Shown: positions 1 through 7,051 of the stretch, one piece after another
How the letters are laid out: every line of letters begins with the position of its first letter
How positions within the stretch are numbered: the stretch's first letter is position 1
Origin: Alteromonadaceae bacterium UBA2620
GTDB taxonomy: Bacteria > Pseudomonadota > Gammaproteobacteria > Enterobacterales > Alteromonadaceae
Direction of reading: 5' to 3'
DNA length: 29,667 bases
Assembly: GCA_002339125.1 (NCBI GenBank)
Contig: DDJQ01000109.1
Location: 1-29,667 of the forward strand
Made by a program: the position numbers and the translations under genes
The notes under the pieces: generated by a model
The model's input: only the letters and a program-made list of their open reading frames with translations
Told to the model about the DNA's origin: nothing
Databases searched by the model: none

Positions 1-1776
1 AAAAGCAGTGACATTAAGTTTCGCCCGCCTGTTCCAGAAAGTACTCTTCATACCCAGCTCAAAAGCCGTAGCCTGCTCATCTTCAAATTCAAATGAGCTG
101 ACTGTATTGGCACGCGCATCAAACCCTCCGGCCTTTGAACCTTTTGACCAGCTCGCATACAGCATCACATCGTCATTCAGGTAATGCTGAATATTGATAC
201 TGGGATCAAATGCGGTTTCCGATCTTTCGCCAGTTAAGTAGTGGCCACTGGTTTGTTCGCTTTCGATAGCAAATAAGCCGTTGAGCACCAGCGGTGAAAC
301 TGGGTTAGTGGTAGGCAGACCGGTGCTGGTGTCGTTCGCATTAATCGTGCGAAAGCCTTCTTTTTCTTCTCTGGACAAACGAGCTCCTAGCGTTACCTGC
401 GTCGCATCGGTGACTTTATAGGTCAGCTGTGCAAACGCTGACAAGGCATCGGTATCCTGGGTGAAGTCACGTCTGGCACTAATGCCCGATAAGGCTTCAC
501 CTTGCACAGCACTGCCAGTAAGCGCGAATACCGCGGTAGGAAGCACGCCAAGATCGGTTTGCCCAATCTCGGCGGTGGGCAGCACAATGGCGTCAGAAAA
601 CACCAGTTCGCTGGTTTGGTAAAATACACCAGCTTGCCAGAAGAACCGGTTGGCAGAATCCGAGGCAACTCTGAACTCCTGACTAAACTGCTTATAATCT
701 TCATCCATTGGCACAGTAAAAATATTGGCCCCGAGGTAGTCGCAATCACAGATATCCTGAAAATCGTACTGCAATGATGAGGTTCTGGATTCGAACTCCA
801 GCTCCCCCAACATCCCTTTTACTTCAAAGGTCAGGTTCTGCGAACTATTGAAACTGCTGTCGCCATTACTGACCCGCGAATAGTCGTGGTTGGTCTCAGG
901 CAGCGCATTGGGTAAACCAAACCCCGCGGCCAGGGTTGCCCCAAATGGATTGCCAGGATTGCCTTCATCCTGCAGGATTTCAATCTGGCGGCCTACGGTT
1001 TCAAAATCGTTTTTCTCGTACTTGAAGTGCAGGCTCCAGTCGTTGTTAACGTTGTAGAGTAGCTTTGCCCTTATCGTCTGGTCCTTGCGGTTTGGCTCAG
1101 AACGGTTGAGGGTAACGTTGTCAATGTAGCCATCTTCCTCGTAATGTCTCACCGACAAACGGCCATACAGGTTATCACCCCAAAGCGCCCCGTTAATTAC
1201 CCCTTGATATTCCCTGATCCCAAACTCCCCTACCTGAGCAAACAATCGGGCGCTGGTGTATTCCTCTACCGAAGCAGTGGTAAAATTGAGCGCTCCACCA
1301 ATGGCATTTTTACCAAACAAAATACTTTGAGGGCCGCGCAACACCTCCGCTCTTTCCATATCAAAAAATGGCGCCCGGCTGAGTTGTTGGCGAGCATAAG
1401 AAACGCCGTCCACAAACTGAACAACGGACTGCTCAAACCCCTGATTGTTACCAGAACCAATACCACGGATGAATAACTGAGTACTGAGCCCCGATTCTGC
1501 GAGATTAAGGTTTGGCACATACAATTGCAGATCTTCGATTTTATCAATGGATGCACGCTCCAATTGAGCAGCGCCGAAGGCCTGCACAGAAATGGGCACG
1601 TCCTGAATATTTTGCACCCTGCGTTGTGAAGTGACTTCGATTAACTCAACCTGAGGCGTGTCACTAGCCTCCACATTTCGGGCGGCCTCATTCGACGGGT
1701 TTTCCTGAGACAAAGCACTCACTGATACTCCATACAGAGCTATCGATATTACTGTTGCTAAACGGCATAATTTCAT
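1..1776 (-). CDS. TonB-dependent outer-membrane receptor, 3' end cut by window edge
   Basis: The reading frame is open from an ATG whose last base pair on the plus strand is 1776 to the window edge, giving 592 residues without a stop. The C-terminal part of the beta barrel is missing. Residues 1-23 form a signal peptide ending in SVSALS. A TonB-box-like segment (VELIEVT) lies near residue 43. The plug domain follows at about 55-165, with the typical LFIRGIGSG, VQFVDGV and RAEVLRGPQSILFGKNAIGG motifs. The rest is barrel, with repeated aromatic strand ends and the late motif YASWSKGSKAGGF. A GGAGAG Shine-Dalgarno lies 6 nt before the ATG. Such receptors take up ferric siderophores, B12 or carbohydrates by TonB energy; the substrate cannot be told here. 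The divergent AraC gene next door is the probable regulator (inference). Confidence 0.93.
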   Translation of the reverse strand, partial: MKLCRLATVISIALYGVSVSALSQENPSNEAARNVEASDTPQVELIEVTSQRRVQNIQDVPISVQAFGAAQLERASIDKIEDLQLYVPNLNLAESGLSTQLFIRGIGSGNNQGFEQSVVQFVDGVSYARQQLSRAPFFDMERAEVLRGPQSILFGKNAIGGALNFTTASVEEYTSARLFAQVGEFGIREYQGVINGALWGDNLYGRLSVRHYEEDGYIDNVTLNRSEPNRKDQTIRAKLLYNVNNDWSLHFKYEKNDFETVGRQIEILQDEGNPGNPFGATLAAGFGLPNALPETNHDYSRVSNGDSSFNSSQNLTFEVKGMLGELEFESRTSSLQYDFQDICDCDYLGANIFTVPMDEDYKQFSQEFRVASDSANRFFWQAGVFYQTSELVFSDAIVLPTAEIGQTDLGVLPTAVFALTGSAVQGEALSGISARRDFTQDTDALSAFAQLTYKVTDATQVTLGARLSREEKEGFRTINANDTSTGLPTTNPVSPLVLNGLFAIESEQTSGHYLTGERSETAFDPSINIQHYLNDDVMLYASWSKGSKAGGFDARANTVSSFEFEDEQATAFELGMKSTFWNRRAKLNVTAF

Positions 1777-1881
1777 AGCGAACTCTCCACAACACAGTTG
1801 TTTTTTAATGTTTATGTGTATTCCAAATGCGTATAGGGAGCCCACCATCAACACACGCCAGGCCCCCCATTCACACAACGG

Positions 1882-1910
1882 TAACATTTGAATAACATTC
1901 ACACTGTGTT
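1882..1910. promoter_or_regulatory. Candidate AraC half-sites between the receptor and its regulator
   Basis: The heptamer TAACATT occurs at 1882-1888 and again at 1893-1899, an 11-bp step that puts both copies on the same face of the helix. Directly after it, ACTGTGTT at 1903-1910 is the exact reverse complement of AACACAGT at 1791-1798, close to the receptor start. Direct repeats one turn apart are a usual arrangement for AraC-type half-sites. Which repeat is used, if any, is inference. Confidence 0.35.
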
Positions 1911-1981
1911 ATAAGTGGCCATTCTTAATGTGGAAAACGGACAACATCGATCAATTCAGCGTAGCCTCAGGTGGTAAAAAG

Positions 1982-3010
1982 ATGATAAATAAGTCGTCAG
2001 ATTGCGGTAAAGAAGTCCGCGTAAGTGCGCAAAAATTGCATTTTATTCAAAAGTCTCTGACTGAAATTGGCATTGAATCAGACCCCTTTTTAGAATCTCT
2101 TCTGGCAAAACTTAATCCAGCAGACGAACATAAACAAACAGTGGTGTTTCAGGATCTGTTAACGCTGTACACCAGGTTATCCAAAATCGACACCCCTGCT
2201 ATCGGGCTCAGGATAGGCAGTCGCATATCCTGTGGTGATTATGGTTTGTATGGCTGCACCCTTTTATGTAAAAGGACTCTGGCGGACGCTCTGCTGTTCT
2301 CTATCAAATATCATACATTGGTTACCCGCACCACCCGCCTTTATCTTGAGCCCCCAAGAGACGGAAAGCGCATTTACGGGTGCTCAGATATTCTGTTTGC
2401 ACCCGAGATAAAAAGCTTTAACCTGGAAATGCAAATTGCGATTAATTTGACACTAATTCGCGAAGTGCTCGGAACCCCGGATTTCTCTCCCGTAAGAGTA
2501 AGTTTTGAATTTAACAGACCGTCTTACTCTGAAAAACTTGAAGATTTTATTGGAAGTGAAGTGCTTTACGGGCAAGAGAATACATTTATTGAGTTATGCG
2601 AAGAAGATCTCACCAAATCCCCTTTAAAATCCAACCCTCTGGCAGTGCCGCTTTTATTACAAATGTGCGAGCAACATATACCCGACTTTGCTCACGAAGA
2701 TGAAATCGTTGAGCGGGTGTATAACTGGGTATCGAAAAACATCCACAATGAGCTAAAAATAGATCGTATCGCGCAGGAATTGTTTGTTTCTGAGCGCACC
2801 TTAAGACGAAAACTCTCGGAGCAAGGCACTTCTTTCTCAACAATTTGCGCCACCGTAAAACAAAGTTTCGCCAAGCAATATATCCGTGAAACCCAACTCT
2901 CTTTTGATGATATTGCCGAATCTTTAGGGTTCAAGGATACCTCCAATTTCCGGCATGCTTTTAAGGACTGGACCGGCATGACGCCGACTGAATTCAGAAA
3001 TAAAGGGTAA
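1982..3010 (+). CDS. AraC-family transcriptional regulator with arabinose-binding-like N-domain
   Basis: A DNA-binding regulator of 342 residues. The N-terminal two thirds match the Arabinose_bd type sensor (PF12625): GLRIGSRISCGDYGLYG and the later ALLFSIKYHTLVTR are the family's usual core. The last 100 residues are an AraC double helix-turn-helix, with IAQELFVSERTLRRKLSEQG in the first unit and DIAESLGFKDTSNFRHAFKDWTGMTPTEFR in the second. I prefer the ATG at 1982 because AGGTGG lies 7 nt upstream and the length then fits the family. An in-frame ATG at 1928 would add 18 residues but has a poor ribosome site. It is transcribed away from the TonB receptor, so it may control uptake of the receptor's substrate (inference). 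Confidence 0.9.
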   Translation: MINKSSDCGKEVRVSAQKLHFIQKSLTEIGIESDPFLESLLAKLNPADEHKQTVVFQDLLTLYTRLSKIDTPAIGLRIGSRISCGDYGLYGCTLLCKRTLADALLFSIKYHTLVTRTTRLYLEPPRDGKRIYGCSDILFAPEIKSFNLEMQIAINLTLIREVLGTPDFSPVRVSFEFNRPSYSEKLEDFIGSEVLYGQENTFIELCEEDLTKSPLKSNPLAVPLLLQMCEQHIPDFAHEDEIVERVYNWVSKNIHNELKIDRIAQELFVSERTLRRKLSEQGTSFSTICATVKQSFAKQYIRETQLSFDDIAESLGFKDTSNFRHAFKDWTGMTPTEFRNKG

Positions 3011-3047
3011 CAACTCGGCGAGCAATTCAGATACAACAACTACGTCA

Positions 3048-3070
3048 TCCCCGCGTGCTCTTGGCGGGGA
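3048..3070. repeat. REP-like palindrome
   Basis: The arms TCCCCGC (3048-3054) and GCGGGGA (3064-3070) pair perfectly around a 9-nt loop, preceded by GTCA. This GTCATCCCCGC...GCGGGGA pattern resembles REP-type intergenic palindromes of gammaproteobacteria. Only one copy is present in this window and no RAYT transposase is seen. Confidence 0.45.
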
Positions 3071-3112
3071 CCTCTTAGCATGATATTTCGGGAGTAATAC
3101 AATTTAAGGAGG

Positions 3113-3142
3113 CCCCGGATAACACCTTCGGTGTTTCCGGGG
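3113..3142. terminator. Strong hairpin downstream of the araC-type gene
   Basis: CCCCGGA (3113-3119) pairs with TCCGGGG (3136-3142), and AACACC (3121-3126) with GGTGTT (3130-3135), with one bulged T at 3120 and a 3-nt loop. This gives 13 base pairs. No U-tract follows directly, but a second hairpin starts one base later, so the pair may act together as a transcription barrier or RNA-end protector. Confidence 0.5.
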
Positions 3143-3179
3143 TAAGAAATAGCCCAACCGGAGGTTGGGCTATTTCTTA
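3143..3179. terminator. Bidirectional intrinsic terminator
   Basis: A perfect 17-bp inverted repeat (3143-3159 and 3163-3179) with a 3-nt loop. The core is AGCCCAACC/GGTTGGGCT, and A-rich and T-rich flanks sit on the outside, so either strand gives a GC stem followed by a U-rich tail. It serves the AraC-type gene from the left. On the minus strand it overlaps the last two lysine codons and the stop of the PhnA-like gene. Confidence 0.85.
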
Positions 3180-3727
3180 GTATATGCTGCGATGATTACT
3201 ATGGTTTGGCCGTTAACCTTGCCTTCGATATGCAATGGGTTGTTAGTCAGGCGAATATTTCGAACCGGGGTGCCACGCTTGGCTGTAAAGTTGGCGCCTT
3301 TAACGGTGAGATCTTTAATCAGGTGCACTGAGTCCCCCGCTTTGAGTACATCGCCATTGCTGTCCAGAGTAGGCTCTCTGTCATCAATTCCCGCTTTAGC
3401 CCACTCCAGCGTGTCATCGTCGAGGTACAACATATCGAGTAAATCCTGAGCCCAGGTTTCGCTTTCCAGCTGTTTTAACATTCGCCATGAAACCACCTGA
3501 ACTGCCGGCACCTGAGACCACATAGCATCATTCAGACAGCGCCAGTGATTCACATCCACCTCATTCTCGTCGTTTAACTGCGGTAAACAGGTCGAACAAA
3601 CTGCTATTGCGCAATTATCTGAGTCATTGGGTGATTCTGGCACCATATAAAGGCTCAGTCCTTCACTGTTGCCACATAACTCACATGCGTCATTTGCACG
3701 TTTAAATACTGCTTGTTCGTTTGCCAT
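3170..3727 (-). CDS. PhnA/YjdM-family zinc-ribbon protein
   Basis: A 185-residue protein of the PhnA (YjdM) family. The N-terminal zinc ribbon uses C15, C18, C44 and C47 (CELC...CSTC). The C-terminal PhnA domain (about 120-185) has DSNGDVLKAGDSVHLIKDLTVKG and ends in KVNGQTIVIIAAYTKK. The usual E. coli form is shorter (about 110 residues); this is the longer version with a spacer of about 70 residues. Despite the name, the family is not shown to act in phosphonate breakdown and its function is not settled. I chose the Met at 3727 (MANEQ) because the ribbon follows at normal distance. The frame is open to an ATG at 3790, which would add an odd hydrophobic 21-residue lead. Confidence 0.85.
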   Translation of the reverse strand: MANEQAVFKRANDACELCGNSEGLSLYMVPESPNDSDNCAIAVCSTCLPQLNDENEVDVNHWRCLNDAMWSQVPAVQVVSWRMLKQLESETWAQDLLDMLYLDDDTLEWAKAGIDDREPTLDSNGDVLKAGDSVHLIKDLTVKGANFTAKRGTPVRNIRLTNNPLHIEGKVNGQTIVIIAAYTKK

Positions 3728-3799
3728 TGTCTCTGCCCGAAAGTAAAAAAACGCGAGTATAGCACAAGCCATGTATTTTATAATAAGCAATACACCTAT

Positions 3800-4330
3800 T
3801 TAGCTTGAGCTATCCTTGTGCTCAACCCAAATCAATTTGGATGTATCAAACCCCAGCGCTTTTGCTTTGCCAAGTAAACTATCCAGGACTTCCTGAGGTA
3901 ACTCCGGCGTTCGCGCCAGTATCCACAGATACGTTTTATCGGGGCCGGTCACCAGCGAATAGCGATAATTTTCCTTGTCGAGTTCAGCCACCACATAACT
4001 GGCATAAAAGGGACCGAAAAAAGACACTTTTAAATGCCCCGTCTGCTCATCCTCAACAAAATAGGCCTTACCCTCAGCCTCATTCCACTCGCCTTCCTCG
4101 GCGTTGTAGCCACGGTTAAGTACCCGAATACCACCGTCATCGCGCATAGAGTAGTTGGCCGTAATTTGCGAAAGGCCACGCTCGAAACTATGATCAAACC
4201 GGGCGATTTCGTACCAGGTTCCCAGATAGCGGTCGGCCTCAAAGCCCTGCACCGGTTTAACGCCTTCCGGCACCGACGTACACCCGAACACTAACCACAC
4301 AGTGGAAAGGACCGTTAAAAAACGAAACAT
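3800..4330 (-). CDS. blc: Outer-membrane lipocalin (Blc family)
   Basis: A 176-residue bacterial lipocalin. The signal peptide ends in a lipobox with the acylated cysteine at position 17 (LVFGC), followed by Thr, which favours sorting to the outer membrane. The first lipocalin signature is clear (RYLGTWYEIARFDHSFERG), as are the later family motifs SFFGPFYASYVVAELD and YLWILARTPELP. Blc proteins bind fatty acids or lysophospholipids and are often induced by envelope stress. AAGGA lies 7 nt before the ATG. The gene lies 72 bp upstream of the PhnA-like gene on the same strand, so co-transcription is possible. It is divergent from the aldo/keto reductase. Confidence 0.92.
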   Translation of the reverse strand: MFRFLTVLSTVWLVFGCTSVPEGVKPVQGFEADRYLGTWYEIARFDHSFERGLSQITANYSMRDDGGIRVLNRGYNAEEGEWNEAEGKAYFVEDEQTGHLKVSFFGPFYASYVVAELDKENYRYSLVTGPDKTYLWILARTPELPQEVLDSLLGKAKALGFDTSKLIWVEHKDSSS

Positions 4331-4351
4331 AATAATTCCTTGTAACCAAAA

Positions 4352-4380
4352 CTGATGTCAGCCCTCAATACGAGCGTCAA
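4352..4380 (-). promoter_or_regulatory. Candidate sigma-70 promoter for the lipocalin gene
   Basis: On the minus strand TTGACG (plus 4375-4380) is followed 17 bp later by CATCAG (plus 4352-4357). The -35 box matches 5 of 6 consensus bases, the -10 only 3 of 6, so this is a weak call. Confidence 0.3.
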
Positions 4381-4394
4381 CTATGTTTGTATCA

Positions 4395-4408
4395 CTTAAA
4401 GGTTTAAG
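4395..4408. promoter_or_regulatory. Operator-like palindrome CTTAAAGGTTTAAG
   Basis: CTTAAA (4395-4400) and TTTAAG (4403-4408) form a perfect 6-bp inverted repeat around GG. It lies between the divergent lipocalin and aldo/keto reductase genes. It agrees in 12 of 14 bases with the palindrome at 6946-6959 before amylosucrase. Binding by one regulator is inference. Confidence 0.35.
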
Positions 4409-4445
4409 ATAGGGTGTTGCCAATATAAGAAAATAGAAAATCATT

Positions 4446-5390
4446 ATGCTAAAAACACAATTTCCACATGCCTCCAAACTTATCTTCGGTTGTATGGGAC
4501 TGGGCGGGAACTGGTCTCACCAACCCTACACCAAAGCCGATCTGAATCTGGCGACCCAGGCTGTTGAGCAAGCGTTATCATCGGGTATTACGGTGTTCGA
4601 CCACGCCGATATTTATACCCATGGCAACGCCGAAAAGGTTTTTGCCGACGTGCTGAACAATCAGCCGGACTGGCGCGATAATATGATCATTCAGTCTAAA
4701 TGCGGGATCCGCTTTGAAGACAATCAGGGGCCAAAGCGCTACGACTTTTCACCAGAGTGGATCTCAGCTTCGGTGGAAGGCATTCTGAGCAGACTCAATA
4801 TAGAACATCTTGATGTGTTATTGCTACACCGCCCGGATCCACTGGCCGATTTACCCGAGGTGGCCGAGTGCCTCACACGATTACATCAGGAAGGTAAATT
4901 TGGCTACCTGGGCGTGTCTAATATGCACTGGTATCAGATTGATGCACTTAATAAGCTGTTGCCATTTCCGGTGATTGCTAATCAGCTGGAAATGAGTCTC
5001 GGTTACCGTGACTGGGTAGAAGAAGGGATCTGCACCAATAGCCCGCATAATAGCCAGAACGGTTATACACCGGGCACGCTGGAATATTGTCAGCAACAGG
5101 GCGTGCAGTTACAGGCCTGGGCACCATTGGCACAGGGCAAGTATTCTGGCAATGGCGATGCAGACTGCCCCACCAGCAAACTGGTAAGTGAATTAGCCAG
5201 CAGTTATGGCGTGAGCAGAGAAGCGATTGTGTTGGGCTGGCTAATGCGCCACCCGGCCGGTATCCAACCGGTCATTGGTACCACTAATCCGCAGCGTATA
5301 GCGGCCTGCGCAGAAGCAGAAACACTAACCCTATCCCGTGAACACTGGTATCAGCTGTTCGAATCTGCCCGCGGTCAGGAAGTGCCATAA
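4446..5390 (+). CDS. Aldo/keto reductase, YdhF-like
   Basis: A 314-residue NADPH-dependent oxidoreductase of the aldo/keto reductase superfamily. The catalytic tetrad is visible: D52 and Y57 in FDHADIY, K85 in IIQSKCGI, and H128 in VLLLHRPDPL. It follows E. coli YdhF closely in order and motif, including HLDVLLLHRPDPL, YLGVSNMHWYQI, PVIGTTNPQRI and the C-terminal GQEVP. The physiological substrate is unknown. No clear Shine-Dalgarno precedes the ATG (upstream is A/T rich). The stop is one base before the ATG of the VOC gene, so the two are almost certainly translated together. Confidence 0.93.
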   Translation: MLKTQFPHASKLIFGCMGLGGNWSHQPYTKADLNLATQAVEQALSSGITVFDHADIYTHGNAEKVFADVLNNQPDWRDNMIIQSKCGIRFEDNQGPKRYDFSPEWISASVEGILSRLNIEHLDVLLLHRPDPLADLPEVAECLTRLHQEGKFGYLGVSNMHWYQIDALNKLLPFPVIANQLEMSLGYRDWVEEGICTNSPHNSQNGYTPGTLEYCQQQGVQLQAWAPLAQGKYSGNGDADCPTSKLVSELASSYGVSREAIVLGWLMRHPAGIQPVIGTTNPQRIAACAEAETLTLSREHWYQLFESARGQEVP

Positions 5391-5391
5391 T

Positions 5392-5775
5392 ATGTTTAAC
5401 GCTATACACCACGTAGCCATTATCTGTAACGATTACCCAACATCCAAGGCGTTTTATCAACAGGTGCTGGGGTTTCAGGTAGTGGCTGAGAATTACCGGG
5501 CTGAGCGCGATTCTTATAAATGTGACCTGGCGTTAGCCGATGGCACACAGATTGAGCTGTTCTCTTTTCCCGGTGCGCCAACCAGACCCAGTCGGCCGGA
5601 AGCCCAGGGGCTACGACACCTGGCGTTTAAAGTCTCGGATATCGATACCGCTATACAACATCTGGCCGACCATCAGGTTGAATGTGAACCGGTCAGGGTA
5701 GATCCTTACACCCAGCGCCGCTTCACTTTCTTTAACGATCCTGATGGCTTACCACTGGAACTCTACGAAATTTAA
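5392..5775 (+). CDS. yaeR: VOC-family metalloprotein, YaeR/SMU1112c type
   Basis: A 127-residue protein of the vicinal oxygen chelate (glyoxalase/bleomycin) fold, one beta-alpha-beta-beta-beta repeat on each half. The first half starts IHHVAIICNDYPTSKAFYQQVLGF; the second has LRHLAFKVSDIDTAI and ends RVDPYTQRRFTFFNDPDGLPLELYE, the YaeR signature. Likely metal ligands are the first-strand histidine, E in IELFSFP, the H of LRHLAF and the final E. It is glyoxalase-I-like, but no substrate is established. The start at 5392 matches E. coli YaeR length (129 aa). It ends in a TTAA shared with the stop of the convergent kinase gene. Confidence 0.92.
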   Translation: MFNAIHHVAIICNDYPTSKAFYQQVLGFQVVAENYRAERDSYKCDLALADGTQIELFSFPGAPTRPSRPEAQGLRHLAFKVSDIDTAIQHLADHQVECEPVRVDPYTQRRFTFFNDPDGLPLELYEI

Positions 5776-6656
5776 CTGTCCAGTAACGCCAATGCACCAA
5801 ACAGCCCGGAGCGTGTATCCAGGCCTGGTAAACAAATGATGTCTTCCAGGCTTATCCCTTCGGGCATAACAATGTAATCATTCAGTTTACCACGGGCAGC
5901 TGCAATCACTTTTTCAACCAGGCCATGTTTTTGCATCACGCCGCCGCCCAGGATGATTTTTTCAGCACTTAACGTCACCATCAGGTTATGGCACATATCC
6001 CCCAATACTTCACTGAGACCATCCCAGGCCGGATGATCATCCGCAAATGTGTCAGAAGGCTGCGACCAGATTTTGCCCAGCGCGGTACCCGAAGCTAACC
6101 CTTCAACACAGTTTTGATGAAAGGGACACACGCCCTGAATGCCAGCCGGAGGCTGCACCAGCATATGACCAATTTCCGGATGCACCAGTCCGTGCAAGGG
6201 TTTGCCGTTAAATACCACGCCGCCGCCCACACCGGTGCCAACTGTTACATATACCGCCACGTTGGAATCCTGAGCCGCGCCCCAGCGATATTCGCCCAGC
6301 GCCGCACCGTTAACATCGGTATCAATGGTCACTTCACACGCCAGGTGAGCAGCCAGGTGACCAGCTAAATTGGTATGACTCCAGTCTGGCTTGGGAGTTT
6401 TTGTAATGTAACCATAGGTGGCCGACGCAGGATTCAGATCCAGGGGCCCAAAACTGGCAATACCCATCTGAGTAAAAGCATGGCCGGCTTCACGCTGCTG
6501 CTGAAAAAACGCCACCGTTTTAGCTAGAGTCTCTTCGGGGGTTGTGGTTGGAATGCGAATTTCCGCCACGATATCGCGCCCGGGAGTCACTACTGCACAG
6601 TTAAATTTGGTACCGCCGGCTTCAATCACCGCGTAATAAGGATCAGTTAACGCCAT
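5772..6656 (-). CDS. ROK-family fructokinase
   Basis: A 294-residue sugar kinase of the ROK family. The phosphate loop near the N-terminus reads IEAGGTKF (from residue 11). The catalytic aspartate is D114 in IDTDVNGAALGEYRWG, followed by VTVGTGVGGGVV. The ROK zinc site is complete: H164 in HPEIGH and C177, H180 and C183 in CPFHQNC. A second glycine-rich stretch (IILGGGVM) lies in the C-domain. This arrangement is that of the Bacillus-type ATP:D-fructose 6-phosphotransferase. It is transcribed away from amylosucrase, which produces fructose from sucrose, so it probably returns that fructose to glycolysis (inference). Mannose or another hexose remains possible. Confidence 0.88.
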   Translation of the reverse strand: MALTDPYYAVIEAGGTKFNCAVVTPGRDIVAEIRIPTTTPEETLAKTVAFFQQQREAGHAFTQMGIASFGPLDLNPASATYGYITKTPKPDWSHTNLAGHLAAHLACEVTIDTDVNGAALGEYRWGAAQDSNVAVYVTVGTGVGGGVVFNGKPLHGLVHPEIGHMLVQPPAGIQGVCPFHQNCVEGLASGTALGKIWSQPSDTFADDHPAWDGLSEVLGDMCHNLMVTLSAEKIILGGGVMQKHGLVEKVIAAARGKLNDYIVMPEGISLEDIICLPGLDTRSGLFGALALLDS

Positions 6657-7051
6657 CTGCTATTGCCTCAAAGTTTTGCAAGCGTTGTTCAATAAACCCA
6701 CAGTATTGCTGCGGATTATCATGACATCGTTTCGGTTGAATTTATATCCGTTGAGTTTGCTGCGTGTTAAGTATCAGGCCAGAGATTTTGACTGCACAAC
6801 CAGAAGCCGACAATTAACAAAAATAACACAAACACAAAAACTTAATCTTTTAACTTAAATTAAGAAATTAGTAATCAAATAAACCCCTTACCAGTAAGCC
6901 ATGACTTTCGATAGATATTTACTTGTAAATTTCTTGCTAAATTAACTTAATCGTTTAAGATTAAAGCTAGCAAAGCTTAGTTTTGCTGTAAACAAATTTG
7001 TGAAACTTTTGTAAAACCACCTGAAGCAACTCAGTTGGCTGGAGAATACTG
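6657..7051. promoter_or_regulatory. Divergent control region of fructokinase and amylosucrase
   Basis: 395 bp with no credible gene, strongly A/T rich in the right half. TTAACTTAA occurs at 6850-6858 and 6942-6950. A perfect odd palindrome, CTTAA-A-TTAAG, lies at 6854-6864. A 14-bp palindrome with a central CG lies at 6946-6959. Amylosucrase has GGAGA about 7 nt before its ATG at 7052. I could not assign a confident -10/-35 pair on either strand. Confidence 0.5.
6946..6959. promoter_or_regulatory. Operator-like palindrome CTTAATCGTTTAAG upstream of amylosucrase
   Basis: Five-base arms CTTAA and TTAAG flank TCGT, with the symmetry axis between C and G, the layout of LacI-family operators. It lies 92 bp before the amylosucrase start. 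No LacI-type gene is present in the window, so the binding protein is unknown. Confidence 0.4.

Noticed and set aside
502..1556. Open frames of about 90-110 residues on either strand around 500-1560
   Set aside because: They are shadows of the TonB-dependent receptor, whose minus-strand frame is open throughout and has all family motifs.
3728..3790. N-terminal extension of the PhnA-like protein
   Set aside because: It would put a hydrophobic lead before a cytoplasmic zinc ribbon. The Met at 3727 gives the normal family start.
6676..6858. 60-residue open frame between fructokinase and amylosucrase
   Set aside because: No ribosome site, low-complexity A/T-rich composition at its end, and it covers the likely promoter region. 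No recognisable domain.
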